The translations under genes and the position numbers were made by a program. This document shows positions 15,055 to 22,887 of a stretch of DNA of 22,937 nucleotides, in pieces. A model generated the notes under the pieces. That model worked only from the letters and a program-made list of their open reading frames with translations. It was not told the origin of the DNA and ran no database searches. Where the stretch lies: NCBI GenBank assembly GCA_964460465.1, contig CAYWSB010000079.1, positions 1 to 22,937 on the forward strand, written 5' to 3'. This stretch comes from SLRI01 sp964460465. GTDB taxonomy: Bacteria; Pseudomonadota; Alphaproteobacteria; Geminicoccales; Geminicoccaceae. Numbering within the stretch: the stretch's first letter is position 1; each line of letters starts with the position of its first letter.

Positions 15055-15568
15055 GAACGGCGAATGGATCGAGGACGACTGGCGCTTCTACGCCGACGAC
15101 CAGCCGGTGCCGACGCAGCGGCCGAAGATCGTGACCCTGGCCCGGCTGCAGGGCGACGATGGCGAGTTCCTCTTCCACTGCGCCTGCCGGCTCGGCGTGC
15201 GCCTGGAAAGCCACGAGCCGGTCGAGGCGCTCGAGGCCTGGCTGAAGCGCCTCGAGCTCGTGGTCCTGGTCTTCCCCAAGTTTGCCGATGGCCGGGCCTT
15301 CTCGGCGGCGGCCGTGCTGCGCCAGCGCTACCGCTTCAAGGGCGAGATCCGCGCCGTGGGCGAGGTCCTGGTCGACCAGCACCCGTTCATGCGCCGGGTC
15401 GGCTTCGACGCCTTCGAGGTGGCGCCGGGCCGAGCACTCGAAAGCTGGCGGAACGCACGGATCGATGTCGGCCTCGCCTACCAGTATGACGACAGCGCCA
15501 GCGATGCCGCCACCGCCGTCTGGCGGGCGCGGCGCGGCCGGCCGGACCTGACCCTGGCAGCGGAGTGA
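15041..15568 (+). CDS. DUF934 family protein of the sulfite-reduction operon
   Basis: The 175-residue protein contains the DUF934 core: LEAWLKRLELVVLVFPKFAD, then GRAFSAAAVLRQRYRFKGEI, then VLVDQHPFMRRVGFDAF. This family accompanies siroheme sulfite reductase genes in proteobacteria; its exact role is not established, though support of sulfite reduction is implied. The start overlaps the cysI end by 14 bases with AAGGAGG (15028-15034) six bases upstream, so expression is tightly linked. In many alphaproteobacteria cysH (PAPS/APS reductase) follows; here the operon ends and a convergent gene begins. Confidence 0.9.
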   Translation: MPLLKNGEWIEDDWRFYADDQPVPTQRPKIVTLARLQGDDGEFLFHCACRLGVRLESHEPVEALEAWLKRLELVVLVFPKFADGRAFSAAAVLRQRYRFKGEIRAVGEVLVDQHPFMRRVGFDAFEVAPGRALESWRNARIDVGLAYQYDDSASDAATAVWRARRGRPDLTLAAE

Positions 15569-15596
15569 GCCGCCGGGGCGGGTAGCGCCGCTCACT
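15564..15596. terminator. Inverted repeat spanning two convergent stop codons
   Basis: AGTGAGC (15564-15570) and GCTCACT (15590-15596) are perfect inverted repeats. Each contains the stop codon of one of the two converging genes, with a 19-base GC-rich centre. It may act as a shared transcript end. No T-tract is present. Confidence 0.35.
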
Positions 15597-16521
15597 GCCT
15601 GGCCCCGAACGCGGCGAGGTAGCGCTCGACGCGGATGCCCCGGAGGTCGAGGGTGCCGCCGACCTCCTCGGCGGCCGGGCCGAAGAAGCGCCCGTCGACC
15701 GGCCCGCTCCAGCCGTTGGCGGCGGTGCCGGTGCCGTCGAAGCGTGTGCTGCTGATCACCAGCGTGCCGGTCGTGGCGAACTCCGGGCGGCTTGCCCCGG
15801 TTTCGAGCTCGCGGGCGGCGCCGCTGCTGAAGGCGATGCTGCCGGCGGCGAAATCGGCGTTCAGCGCCACATCGGCCGAAACGTCCCGGACCGAGCCATC
15901 GGCACTGACGAGAAAGCCGGTGGCCGCCCCCTGGTAGCTCGCCCCGCCGGCAGTCGGAACGGCAGTGGCGGGGGTGAAGGTCCCGTGCACCGAGGCGGCC
16001 AGGATGCCCCGTTCGAGAAAGCCGATGTCGGCGGACGGGTTCAGCCAGGCACCATACAGCAGGTGCTCGAGACCTGCGACGTTCGGATCGGCCATGCTCG
16101 CCCGCCGCTGCAGCGGGTTGCCAGCCCGGGCGAAGAGGAGAAAGCGCGGATCGGCGGGCGCGGCGCGCCGCTCGATCTCTGGCCGGGTCGCGTCGAGGCT
16201 GACGCCGAAGGGGCCGGTGCTCACCGCCACGAGCTCGCGCGCGTCGTCGAACCGGGCCACGAGGTTGGCGGCGAGCAGCCGGGTGCCCTCGATGCTGTCG
16301 ACCGCATTGCCGTCGATGTCGACCGTGACATGGCGGGCAAAGCCCTGCTGCGGCTGCACCACCTGCCCCGACTCGATCGCACTTACCGTGGTGAACGGCA
16401 CCTTTCCGCTCCCCGACGAACCACCGCCGCCCCCGCCACAGCCGACGAGGACCACGAGCAGCAGCACCCTGGCCGCACCGCCGATCACGGCTCTCGTCTT
16501 GTCAGGCCGCCGGCCGTTCAT
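15592..16521 (-). CDS. TbpB_B_D-like surface lipoprotein, paralogue 1 (last in the tandem)
   Basis: The 309-residue protein has a basic N-terminus, a hydrophobic stretch and lipobox LVGC with Cys28, followed by a run of glycines. Conserved blocks shared with the next two genes are FTTVSAIE, AGLEHLLYGAWL, GTFTPATAVP, and the C-terminal signature GPVDGRFFGPAAEEVGG ending in VERYLAAFGARQ. The FxGPxAEEVGG pattern near the end is the hallmark of the 8-stranded barrel of transferrin-binding protein B-like lipoproteins. That family includes transferrin, haemoglobin and complement-binding surface proteins, but ligand is unknown here. The ATG overlaps the stop of paralogue 2 by 4 bases, so it is translated by coupling. 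It is the most diverged of the three. Confidence 0.82.
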   Translation of the reverse strand: MNGRRPDKTRAVIGGAARVLLLVVLVGCGGGGGGSSGSGKVPFTTVSAIESGQVVQPQQGFARHVTVDIDGNAVDSIEGTRLLAANLVARFDDARELVAVSTGPFGVSLDATRPEIERRAAPADPRFLLFARAGNPLQRRASMADPNVAGLEHLLYGAWLNPSADIGFLERGILAASVHGTFTPATAVPTAGGASYQGAATGFLVSADGSVRDVSADVALNADFAAGSIAFSSGAARELETGASRPEFATTGTLVISSTRFDGTGTAANGWSGPVDGRFFGPAAEEVGGTLDLRGIRVERYLAAFGARQ

Positions 16522-17411
16522 CGCTTCGCACCGAAGCTGCCGATATACCGCTCGACGCCCGCCCCCTTGAGGTCGAAGGCGCCGCCGGCCTCCTCGGCCG
16601 CCGGGCCGAAGAAGCGGCCGTCGATCGGGCCGCTCAGGCCGCCGGCCGTGGTGCCGCTGCCGGCGAGGCGGTTGCCGGAAACCGCGAGCGTGCCGCTGAT
16701 CGCGAGATCCGGCAGGACGGCGCCGGTGGCGATGTCCAGGCCGGCATCGGTCGCCAAGCTCGCCTGCGCCTGGTCGAAGTCGGCGACCAGGGTGACGGTC
16801 GAGGAGACCGCGCTGACGACACCGTCGGCAGCGACCCTGTGCCCGACCGACGGTCCGGTGTAGGTCGCCGCACCGCCGCTCGGCACGGCAGCCGCTGGGG
16901 TGAACGTGCCGAAGGCCGCACCGCCCAGATACGCGACGTCGAAGAACGCGATGCCGGGCTGCAGCCAGATGCCGAACAGGAGATGCTCGAGGCCGGCACT
17001 GCCGGGATCACCCATGACGGCGCGATCGGCATTCTTGGGGATGGTATCCTCGGCCAGGACGACGAAACGCGGGTCGCCCGGGGCGACGTCGCGCAGGATG
17101 CCGGGACGTGCAGCGTCGAGGTTGACAGCGAACGGCTGGATGCGCGCCGCCACGAGGTCAACCACGTCGTCAAAGCGGACCAAAAGGTCGGCATCGAAGG
17201 GCCCTGCAGGGTCATCCGCCTTGGCGATCGTGCCGTCGTTGGCGACGACGATCGGGACGGCGCGCGCCACGCTTTGCCGGGTCTTGACGTAGCTGTCGGC
17301 TTCGATCGCGCTCACCGTGGTGAAGGTCACGGCCGGCGGCCCGTCCGAGTCGCTGCCACCGCCACAGGCGGCGAGAGCGCCGAGGACCATGAGCGCAGCG
17401 GTGCACCGCAT
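16518..17411 (-). CDS. TbpB_B_D-like surface lipoprotein, paralogue 2
   Basis: The 297-residue protein has lipobox LAAC with Cys16, then GGGSDSDG. It shares FTTVSAIE, AGLEHLLFGIWL, FGTFTPAAAVP and the ending GPIDGRFFGPAAEEAGG plus VERYIGSFGAKR with its neighbours. Start ATG 17411 has a strong AGGAGG ribosome site 7 bases upstream. The stop codon overlaps the start of paralogue 1 (ATGA), while 125 bp separate it from paralogue 3 upstream. That spacer contains a small perfect hairpin (17487-17503). As a lipoprotein it should be outer-membrane anchored. Whether it reaches the cell surface would depend on a Slam-type translocator, none of which is visible in the window. Confidence 0.82.
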   Translation of the reverse strand: MRCTAALMVLGALAACGGGSDSDGPPAVTFTTVSAIEADSYVKTRQSVARAVPIVVANDGTIAKADDPAGPFDADLLVRFDDVVDLVAARIQPFAVNLDAARPGILRDVAPGDPRFVVLAEDTIPKNADRAVMGDPGSAGLEHLLFGIWLQPGIAFFDVAYLGGAAFGTFTPAAAVPSGGAATYTGPSVGHRVAADGVVSAVSSTVTLVADFDQAQASLATDAGLDIATGAVLPDLAISGTLAVSGNRLAGSGTTAGGLSGPIDGRFFGPAAEEAGGAFDLKGAGVERYIGSFGAKR

Positions 17412-17486
17412 CGTGCTCCCTCCTCTTTCTCCCTGCTCGACAGCAGGCTAGCAGAGTGGGTCCGGCCGATCCTTGAGGCAGGTCAA

Positions 17487-17503
17487 CGGCGGCGAGGCCG
17501 CCG
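17487..17503 (-). terminator. Short hairpin between paralogues 3 and 2
   Basis: CGGCGGC-GAG-GCCGCCG is a 7-bp perfect stem with a 3-base loop, 34 bp after the stop of paralogue 3. No T-run follows, so read-through or partial termination is possible. Confidence 0.3.
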
Positions 17504-17536
17504 GTCCGGCAGGAGCCGGGCGCCCGGGTTCGTCGC

Positions 17537-18430
17537 TCACCGCCGCGCGCCGAAACCGCCGACATAGCGCTCGATGCCAGGGCCCGCGAGGTCGAAGGCG
17601 CCGCCCGCCTCCTCGGCCGCCGGGCCGAAGAACCGGCCGTCGATCGGCCCGGACCAGCCGTTCGCGGCGGTGCCGGTGCCGGCGAAGCCGCTGCCCGCGA
17701 GGGCGAGCGTCCCCGTGACGGCAAGCCCGGGCACGTTCGCCCCGGACGCGATGTCGAGCGGCGCGCCGCTGGCGAAGCCGATCTCCCCGGCGGCGAAGTC
17801 GGTGGTCAGCGTGGCGTTCGAGGAGAGGGCCCTCACGCTGCCGTCGGCGAGCACCTGGTAGCCGACCGAAGCCCCGGCATAGCTGGCCGTGCCGGCCGTG
17901 GGCACGGCGTCGGCCGGTGTGACGTTGCCGAAGGCGCCGCCGCCGAGGAAGGCCAGGTCGGCGAAGTCGTTGTAGGCCTCGAGCCAGACGCCGAAGAAGA
18001 GATGCTCGAGCCCGGCCGTGGCCGGATCGGCGAGCGTCGCGCGATCGGCGTTCCGGGGGGACGCATCGAGAGAAAATGTCAGGAATTGGGGATCCGCAGC
18101 GGCCACCGTGCGATCGACCCGGTCGCGCCGCGAATCGAGGTCGACGGTGGCGATGCGCACAGCGACCAGCGCGGCGGCGTCGTCGAAGCCGGCGCGGAGC
18201 GGGTCGTCTACGTCGAGGAACGACGGCGACCGAACGCCCGTCACCACGCCATCACGGTCGACCTCGAGTGCGGCGACCCGGCTGATGCCGTCCGCCGTCA
18301 CCACCACCTGGCCGGGCTCGATGGCGCTCACCGTGGTGAAGGGCACGTTGGCCGTGCCCGACGTGCTGCCGCCGCCCCCGCCACAGCCCGCGAGGCCCGC
18401 CAGAAGTACCAGCGCCCATGAACGTCGCAT
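17537..18430 (-). CDS. TbpB_B_D-like surface lipoprotein, paralogue 3 (first in the tandem)
   Basis: The 297-residue protein starts MRRSWALVLLAGLAGC, a textbook lipoprotein signal with Cys16, then a Gly/Ser-rich tether. Shared blocks are FTTVSAIEPGQVV, AGLEHLFFGVWL, FGNVTPADAVP, and the ending GPIDGRFFGPAAEEAGG with VERYVGGFGARR. ATG 18430 is preferred because the lipobox then falls at the usual distance; a more upstream start at 18532 would put 34 extra residues before the signal peptide. It is the first of the three paralogues in transcription order and lies 146 bp downstream of the regulator gene on the same strand. Ligand unknown. Confidence 0.82.
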   Translation of the reverse strand: MRRSWALVLLAGLAGCGGGGGSTSGTANVPFTTVSAIEPGQVVVTADGISRVAALEVDRDGVVTGVRSPSFLDVDDPLRAGFDDAAALVAVRIATVDLDSRRDRVDRTVAAADPQFLTFSLDASPRNADRATLADPATAGLEHLFFGVWLEAYNDFADLAFLGGGAFGNVTPADAVPTAGTASYAGASVGYQVLADGSVRALSSNATLTTDFAAGEIGFASGAPLDIASGANVPGLAVTGTLALAGSGFAGTGTAANGWSGPIDGRFFGPAAEEAGGAFDLAGPGIERYVGGFGARR

Positions 18431-18489
18431 GCCCTCGTGTCCTGCACCTGGCACCCCGACCCTGAAGGGAGCAGGGTCGGCCGTCGGGT

Positions 18490-18511
18490 AACGGCGATAG
18501 ATCAAGCCGTT
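18490..18511 (-). promoter_or_regulatory. Inverted repeat upstream of the lipoprotein genes
   Basis: AACGGC (18490-18495) and GCCGTT (18506-18511) are inverted around 10 bases, 60-80 bp upstream of paralogue 3. The position and dyad symmetry fit an operator, possibly for the neighbouring regulator, but the arms are short. Confidence 0.3.
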
Positions 18512-18576
18512 GTTGGCGACTGCAGGTTGCATCTCGTACCGATCGCCGGCGCGTCCCGCGGCGCGCCGGGCGGGCG

Positions 18577-20337
18577 CTAGCTGACGCTCAGCCCCGCCCG
18601 CCCGAGCCCATCGACCAACGCGTCGACGACGGCCGGCTCCATGTTCCAGTAGCCGAGATAGTCGCGCGCCAGAGCGGCCGCCTGCGGCTCGAGCTCGAGC
18701 AGCGACGCCGCGGCCTCGGCCGCCGCCTCGGGTGGGCCGTGCCGGCCGAGCACGGCCGTGCGCAGGAGCCGGGTCATCAGGAAATCGGGCAGGCCGATCT
18801 CGCCGAGCAGGGCCAATGCCGCGGCGTCGTCGCCCCGCCGGAAGGCATCGACCACGAAGGGGAAGCGGTAGGCCGGCGGATGCGCCGGGTTGAGCTGCAT
18901 CGCCCGCTCACGCATTGCGAGCCCTTCTTCCCAGTCGCCGCTATAGGCGAGCTTGCCGCCGAGATCGGCGAGCGCGTCGCTGTCGTTGGGGTTGAGCTCG
19001 AGCGCCCGCGCGGCGTGCCGGCGGAACCCCTCGAGATCGCCCGCGGTGAACAGCACCGCCGCCAGCGCCCGCTGCGCGACGGCATTCGCGGGCTCGAGCG
19101 CCACCGCCCGGCGCGCCGCCTCGGTCGCCCGCTCGAGCTCGCGGCCGAGCGGGCTCATGGCGTAGCCGTAGCGCAGCTCGTCGAGCAGGAGATAGGCCAG
19201 ATAGGCCCAGCCGTGGGCGTAGTCGGGCTCGCGCCCGAGCGCGGCCTCCAGGCAGTTGCGCGCCGCCGTGTAGTCCGCCGGCGCGTAGCTCGCGTAGTAG
19301 CGGTCGGTCAGCAGGATGCAGCCATAGCTGGCGAGGCTCGCCGGCAGGGCGCGGCGATCGGCGGCACGGGTGAGCTGCTGGCTCAGGATGCCGTAGGGCT
19401 GCGCCAGCGCGGTCACGATGGCGCTCGCGATCTCGTGCTCGAGGTCGAGCGCCGCCCGATCCGAGACGGGCTCGGCGAAGGTGGCGGACCACACCGCCTG
19501 GCCGTCCGTGGTCCGCACCAGGCTCGCCGTGACGACGATGCCGGTGGGCGTCCGGCGCACCGTGCCGTCGACGACGAAATCGAGCCCCGCCTCGGCGGCG
19601 GCCCGGATCGGGTCGCCGGCACCGGCGGCGAGGGCGGCGACACTGCGCTCGGCCAGGACGAAGAGCTGGCGAAAGCGGACGAGGTCGGCGGTCACCAGCG
19701 CGGTGAGCGCCGCCGCCACCGTGGCGGTCGCGTCCGTGGTCAGCGGATCGGCGTCGAGCACCCGGAACGGCAGCACCCCGACCGCCGGGTCGAGCCGCGC
19801 GGGCAGCACCGCCTCGGCCGGTGCCGGTGGCGCGACCGACGGCGGTGGCCAGACCAGCGCCACCGCACCCAGCGCCAGCGCCACCACGCCGACGCCCGCA
19901 GCGAGCCAGAGCCGCCCGCGCCCGGCGGCTGCCGCGGCGGGTTGCCGAGCAGCCGCGGCCGGCGTCGCGTCCGCCGGCTCGAACACCGGAACGTAGCCGC
20001 CCTTGGGCAGGCTGATGCGCACGGCCGCGTCGCGGCCCTCCTCTGCGGCATAGGCGGCGAGCTTCCGCCGCATCCGGCCGGCCTCGACCCGCACAAGGGA
20101 GTCGGTCTGGGCGTCGAAGTCGGCCGGCCGGTCGAAGACGTCGACCGCGATCGCATAGGCGCGCAGCTCGCGCTCGCGGCCATCCAGCGTCGCTTCCACG
20201 ACGTAGCGGAGAAAGCGCTGCAGCCGCGCCGAGCCGGCGAAGGCCTGGCTCGCCAGGATGCGCTCGAGCGCCGCCTCGACGGCGGCCCGCGAGACGCCCG
20301 GGCCCGGGAACCGGCTGTCGGCCTCACCGTTAGTCAC
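18577..20337 (-). CDS. Membrane-anchored winged-helix regulator with TolB-like and TPR domains
   Basis: The 586-residue protein opens with a DNA-binding-type domain (about 17-118). Its pattern is SQAFAGSARLQRFLRYVVEA, LRAYAIAVDVFDR, DFDAQTDSLVRVEAGRMRRK and ending ISLPKGGYVPVFE. A single transmembrane helix follows (about 143-163). Next come a TolB-N-like domain (about 184-320, VGVLPFRVLD then DFVVDGTVRR) and TPR-like repeats (about 340-540; for example RRAVALEPANAVAQRALAAV and ARALELNPNDSDALADLGGK). The layout parallels CadC/ToxR-type regulators: DNA binding inside, sensing outside. Start GTG 20337 is bounded by an in-frame TGA at 20344-20346. It lies directly upstream of the three lipoprotein genes on the same strand, which suggests that it controls them. 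Confidence 0.85.
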   Translation of the reverse strand: MTNGEADSRFPGPGVSRAAVEAALERILASQAFAGSARLQRFLRYVVEATLDGRERELRAYAIAVDVFDRPADFDAQTDSLVRVEAGRMRRKLAAYAAEEGRDAAVRISLPKGGYVPVFEPADATPAAAARQPAAAAAGRGRLWLAAGVGVVALALGAVALVWPPPSVAPPAPAEAVLPARLDPAVGVLPFRVLDADPLTTDATATVAAALTALVTADLVRFRQLFVLAERSVAALAAGAGDPIRAAAEAGLDFVVDGTVRRTPTGIVVTASLVRTTDGQAVWSATFAEPVSDRAALDLEHEIASAIVTALAQPYGILSQQLTRAADRRALPASLASYGCILLTDRYYASYAPADYTAARNCLEAALGREPDYAHGWAYLAYLLLDELRYGYAMSPLGRELERATEAARRAVALEPANAVAQRALAAVLFTAGDLEGFRRHAARALELNPNDSDALADLGGKLAYSGDWEEGLAMRERAMQLNPAHPPAYRFPFVVDAFRRGDDAAALALLGEIGLPDFLMTRLLRTAVLGRHGPPEAAAEAAASLLELEPQAAALARDYLGYWNMEPAVVDALVDGLGRAGLSVS

Positions 20338-20345
20338 CGTCAGTC
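20326..20345. repeat. 10-bp tandem duplication at the regulator start codon
   Basis: ACCGTTAGTC (20326-20335) and ACCGTCAGTC (20336-20345) are adjacent copies differing by one base, followed by ACC. On the minus strand each copy boundary presents a GTG, in three different frames, and the annotated start is the middle one. Confidence 0.6.
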
Positions 20346-20412
20346 ACCTGCCCGATGGCCGCGCCGCCGTGTCCACGTCGCACGACCTGGAGCTTTCGCC
20401 GGACCTCCCGTG

Positions 20413-20871
20413 ATGTCAAGCCGCTCGCCCGACCAGCCGGACCCCGATCCGCGTCGCCGCACCAAGCACGCCGTGGCGCCCCGGCCGGCGCTGGCCCTCG
20501 AGCCGGACGACGTGGCCGAGCTGCGCCGCTCGATCCGCGTCGTCCGACGCCTGGTCGGTCGCGGCATGGCCCTGGGCCGGCGGATGGCGCCCGCCAATGA
20601 CGACGCTGGCCCGGGCACCGCGGCTGCCGGCTGCCACGGCTTGGCCCGCGCCTTCCTGAGGAGCGCCGCGCCGACGCCGTCGCTGCTCGCCGCCTGGCTG
20701 GTTCTCTGCCACGAGACCACCGGCGACCTCCTCGGCGAGCCCACGGCCGAGATCCTCCTCAACAGCGACGATCCGGCGCTGGACGCGGCGGAGCTCCTGG
20801 CGCTGCTCGACGAGGTCGAGGAACGGCTCGACCGTCTCCAGGGCCGGTCCGAGGTCGCGGACCGCCCCTGA
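20413..20871 (+). CDS. Hypothetical protein, 152 aa
   Basis: The frame encodes a basic N-terminal half (LRRSIRVVRRLVGRGMALGR) and an acidic, helical C-terminal half ending LDAAELLALLDEVEERLDRL. There are no membrane segments, and no family is recognised. ATG 20413 lacks a strong ribosome site; the immediately preceding GTG (20410) could be used instead. It diverges from the regulator gene, with 75 bp between the starts, and precedes the dehydrogenase gene on the same strand. Support for reality is the position in an otherwise gene-free 630-bp gap and a charge pattern typical of real soluble proteins. Open frames on the opposite strand here look like shadows. Confidence 0.5.
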   Translation: MSSRSPDQPDPDPRRRTKHAVAPRPALALEPDDVAELRRSIRVVRRLVGRGMALGRRMAPANDDAGPGTAAAGCHGLARAFLRSAAPTPSLLAAWLVLCHETTGDLLGEPTAEILLNSDDPALDAAELLALLDEVEERLDRLQGRSEVADRP

Positions 20872-20898
20872 CGGCCGGGCGCTGTCGCGCATCGGCGA

Positions 20899-20927
20899 TC
20901 GGCAGGCGGCGGCGCCTCTGCTAGAAC
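20899..20927 (+). promoter_or_regulatory. Possible promoter of the dehydrogenase gene
   Basis: TCGGCA (20899-20904), 17 bases, then TAGAAC (20922-20927), about 41 bp before the start codon. The TCTGCTAGA context also occurs before the decarboxylase gene (10126-10134), which suggests a local -10 style. Weak. Confidence 0.3.
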
Positions 20928-20967
20928 CGCGCGAGCTCGTGCCGATGGAGCAGGGGAGGAAGCCGCC

Positions 20968-21804
20968 ATGTCCAGCCATCCAGCTGTCGCCCGCGGCCGG
21001 GTCGCCGTCGTCACCGGGGCGGCGAGCGGCATCGGCCTCGCCGCCGCCGAGCGGTTCGCCGCCGCCGGCATGAAGCTCGTCCTGGCCGACGTCGACAGCG
21101 AGGCGCTGCAGGCCGCCGCCACGCGGCTCGAGGCCGTGACCGAGGCCCTGGCGGTGGTCACCGACGTCGGCGACCGGGCGGCGGTCGAGGCGCTCGCCGA
21201 CCGGGCCTACGATCGCTTCGGCGAGGTGGCGGTGCTGATGAACAACGCCGGCCGCGAGGGCGGTGGCCAGCTGCTCGGCGATCCCGGCCGCTGGCAGGCG
21301 ATCCTGCAGACCAATCTCTGGGGGGTCGTCAACGGCATCCAGGTCTTCGCGCCCAGGATGATCGCCCAGGGCGGCGCCGGAGCCATCGTCAGCACGGGCT
21401 CGAAGCAGGGCATCACCTGCCCGCCGGGCGACACCGCCTACAACGTCTCCAAGGCCGGCGTGAAGGTGGTGACCGAGGCGCTGGCGCACGAGCTCAGGAA
21501 CACCGAGGGCTGCCGAATCACCGCGCATCTCCTGATCCCGGGCTTCACCTTCACCGGCTTCACCCGGGTCCGCCACAAGGAGAAGCCGGCCGGCGCCTGG
21601 ACGCCCGGGCGGGTCGTGGACATGCTGATGGAGGGGATGGCCAGGGGCGATTTCTACATCCTCTGCCCCGACAACGACGTCACCCGGGCGATGGACGAGA
21701 AGCGCATCGCCTGGGCCGCCGGCGACATCATCGAGAACCGGCCGCCTTTGTCGCGCTGGCACCCGGACTTCAAGGACGCCTTCGAGCGCTTCCTGCGCGC
21801 GTGA
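20968..21804 (+). CDS. Short-chain dehydrogenase/reductase (SDR)
   Basis: The 278-residue protein is a classical SDR. It has cofactor loop TGAASGIG (residues 16-23), structural NNAG (92-95), catalytic Ser145 (STGSKQG) and the Y158-x3-K162 pair (TAYNVSKAG). Asp41 at the end of beta-2 (VLADVD) suggests NAD(H) preference. It oxidises or reduces an alcohol/ketone substrate that sequence cannot identify. Ribosome site GGGGAGGA precedes ATG 20968. The C-terminus (SRWHPDFKDAFERFLRA) is longer than in minimal SDRs. The stop codon overlaps a GTG of the following oxidoreductase gene, so the two are probably co-translated and may act in one catabolic path. Confidence 0.92.
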   Translation: MSSHPAVARGRVAVVTGAASGIGLAAAERFAAAGMKLVLADVDSEALQAAATRLEAVTEALAVVTDVGDRAAVEALADRAYDRFGEVAVLMNNAGREGGGQLLGDPGRWQAILQTNLWGVVNGIQVFAPRMIAQGGAGAIVSTGSKQGITCPPGDTAYNVSKAGVKVVTEALAHELRNTEGCRITAHLLIPGFTFTGFTRVRHKEKPAGAWTPGRVVDMLMEGMARGDFYILCPDNDVTRAMDEKRIAWAAGDIIENRPPLSRWHPDFKDAFERFLRA

Positions 21805-21809
21805 CGGCC

Positions 21810-22887
21810 ATGCGGGTCATCGTCTGCGGCGGCGGCGTGATCGGCGCCGCGATCGCCTACCACCTCGCCGCGGCCGGGGCGGCACCCGTCGTCATCGAGC
21901 GCGCGACCGTCGCCTGCGGGGCGTCCGGCAAGTCCGGCGGCTTTCTCGCCCTCGACTGGTGCGACGGCTCGCTGCTGGAGCCGCTGGCCCGGCGCAGCTT
22001 CGCGCTCCACGCCGGGCTCGCGGCCGCCATGCCCGATCGCTGGGGTTACCGCCGGGTCACCACCCTGCAGCTCCGCCATGCCGCCGGCCGGCCGCCGACC
22101 GCTGTCCGGCCGTCCGGGCTGCCGGCCTGGCTGTCGCCCGCCGCCGTCCCGGTGCAGCGTCTCGGCACGCCCGAGACCACCGCCGCCCTGGACCCTGCCG
22201 CCTTCACCCGGGCGCTGGTCGAAGCCGCCCGTGCCGCCGGCGGCAGCCTGGTCGAGGCCCGGGTCGATGCGCTCGCCCGCGACGCCGGTGGCCGGGTGAC
22301 CGGGGTCGTCGCCGACGATGCCGTGCTCGGCGCCGACGCCGTGGTCCTGGCCATGGGCCCCTGGTCGGGCCTCGCCCGGGGCCTGGACCTGCCCAGGGTG
22401 CACGCCCTCGAGGGCACCAGCCTCGTGTTCAAGCTGCCCGGGGTGCCGCCACCGCTCGCCTGCTTCGTCGACTATCGCGGGGCCGACGGCACCACCGACG
22501 GGCCCGAGGTCGTCGCCCGGGCCGACGGCACGGTCTACGTCTCGGGCCTCTCGGCCCAGCCGCCGCTGCCGGCAGACCCGGCCGGCGTCGCCCCCCGCGC
22601 CGGCCAGGGCCGAGCGCCTGCTCGCCATGGTCCGCGACTTCGCCCCGGGCCTCGCCGCGGCCGAGCTGGTGGCACGGCAGGCCTGCTTTCGGCCGGTCCT
22701 GCGCGACGGCCTGCCGCTGATCGGCCCGGTGCCGGGCGCCCCGGGCGCCTTCGTCGCCACCGGCCACAGCGTCTGGGGCATGCTGAACGCCCCGGCCACG
22801 GGCGAGCTCGTCGCCGACCTGGTCCTCGGCCGCTCACCCCGGGTCGACCCGACCCCGTTCGCAGTCGACCGCCCGGGACTGAGCTAG
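21810..22887 (+). pseudogene. FAD-dependent oxidoreductase (DAO family), interrupted by a +1 frameshift
   Basis: The N-terminal part reads MRVIVCGGGVIGAAIAYHLA, the FAD-binding Rossmann loop of D-amino-acid/glycine oxidase-like enzymes, and continues normally to VAP at about 22592. The rest of the family sequence (ARAERLLAMVRDFAPGL, then GLPLIGPVPGAPGAFVATGH and NAPATGELVADLVLG) is in the next frame, ending at 22887. The break falls in a run of six C (22591-22596). Removing one C restores an uninterrupted 358-residue protein. Without correction the first frame runs on to 22931 with an unrelated Arg/Pro-rich tail. ATG 21810 is preferred; a GTG at 21801 overlaps the SDR stop. Substrate is unknown. 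The frameshift may be a sequencing error or a real mutation. Confidence 0.85.

Larger units (their letters stand above)
15645..17681 (-). repeat. Three-copy conserved block encoding the barrel signature
   Basis: Blocks of about 92 bases at 15645-15736, 16571-16662 and 17590-17681 encode the C-terminal DGRFFGPAAEE region of the three lipoproteins, spaced 926 and 1019 bp apart. Between copies 2 and 3 the first 61 bases differ at only 3 positions, far closer than the rest of the genes. This indicates tandem duplication with either strong constraint or gene conversion in this block. Confidence 0.75.

Noticed and set aside
20416..21762. Minus-strand open frame across the hypothetical and SDR genes
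   Set aside because: It would cover a complete SDR with all catalytic residues, and its translation lacks any domain pattern.
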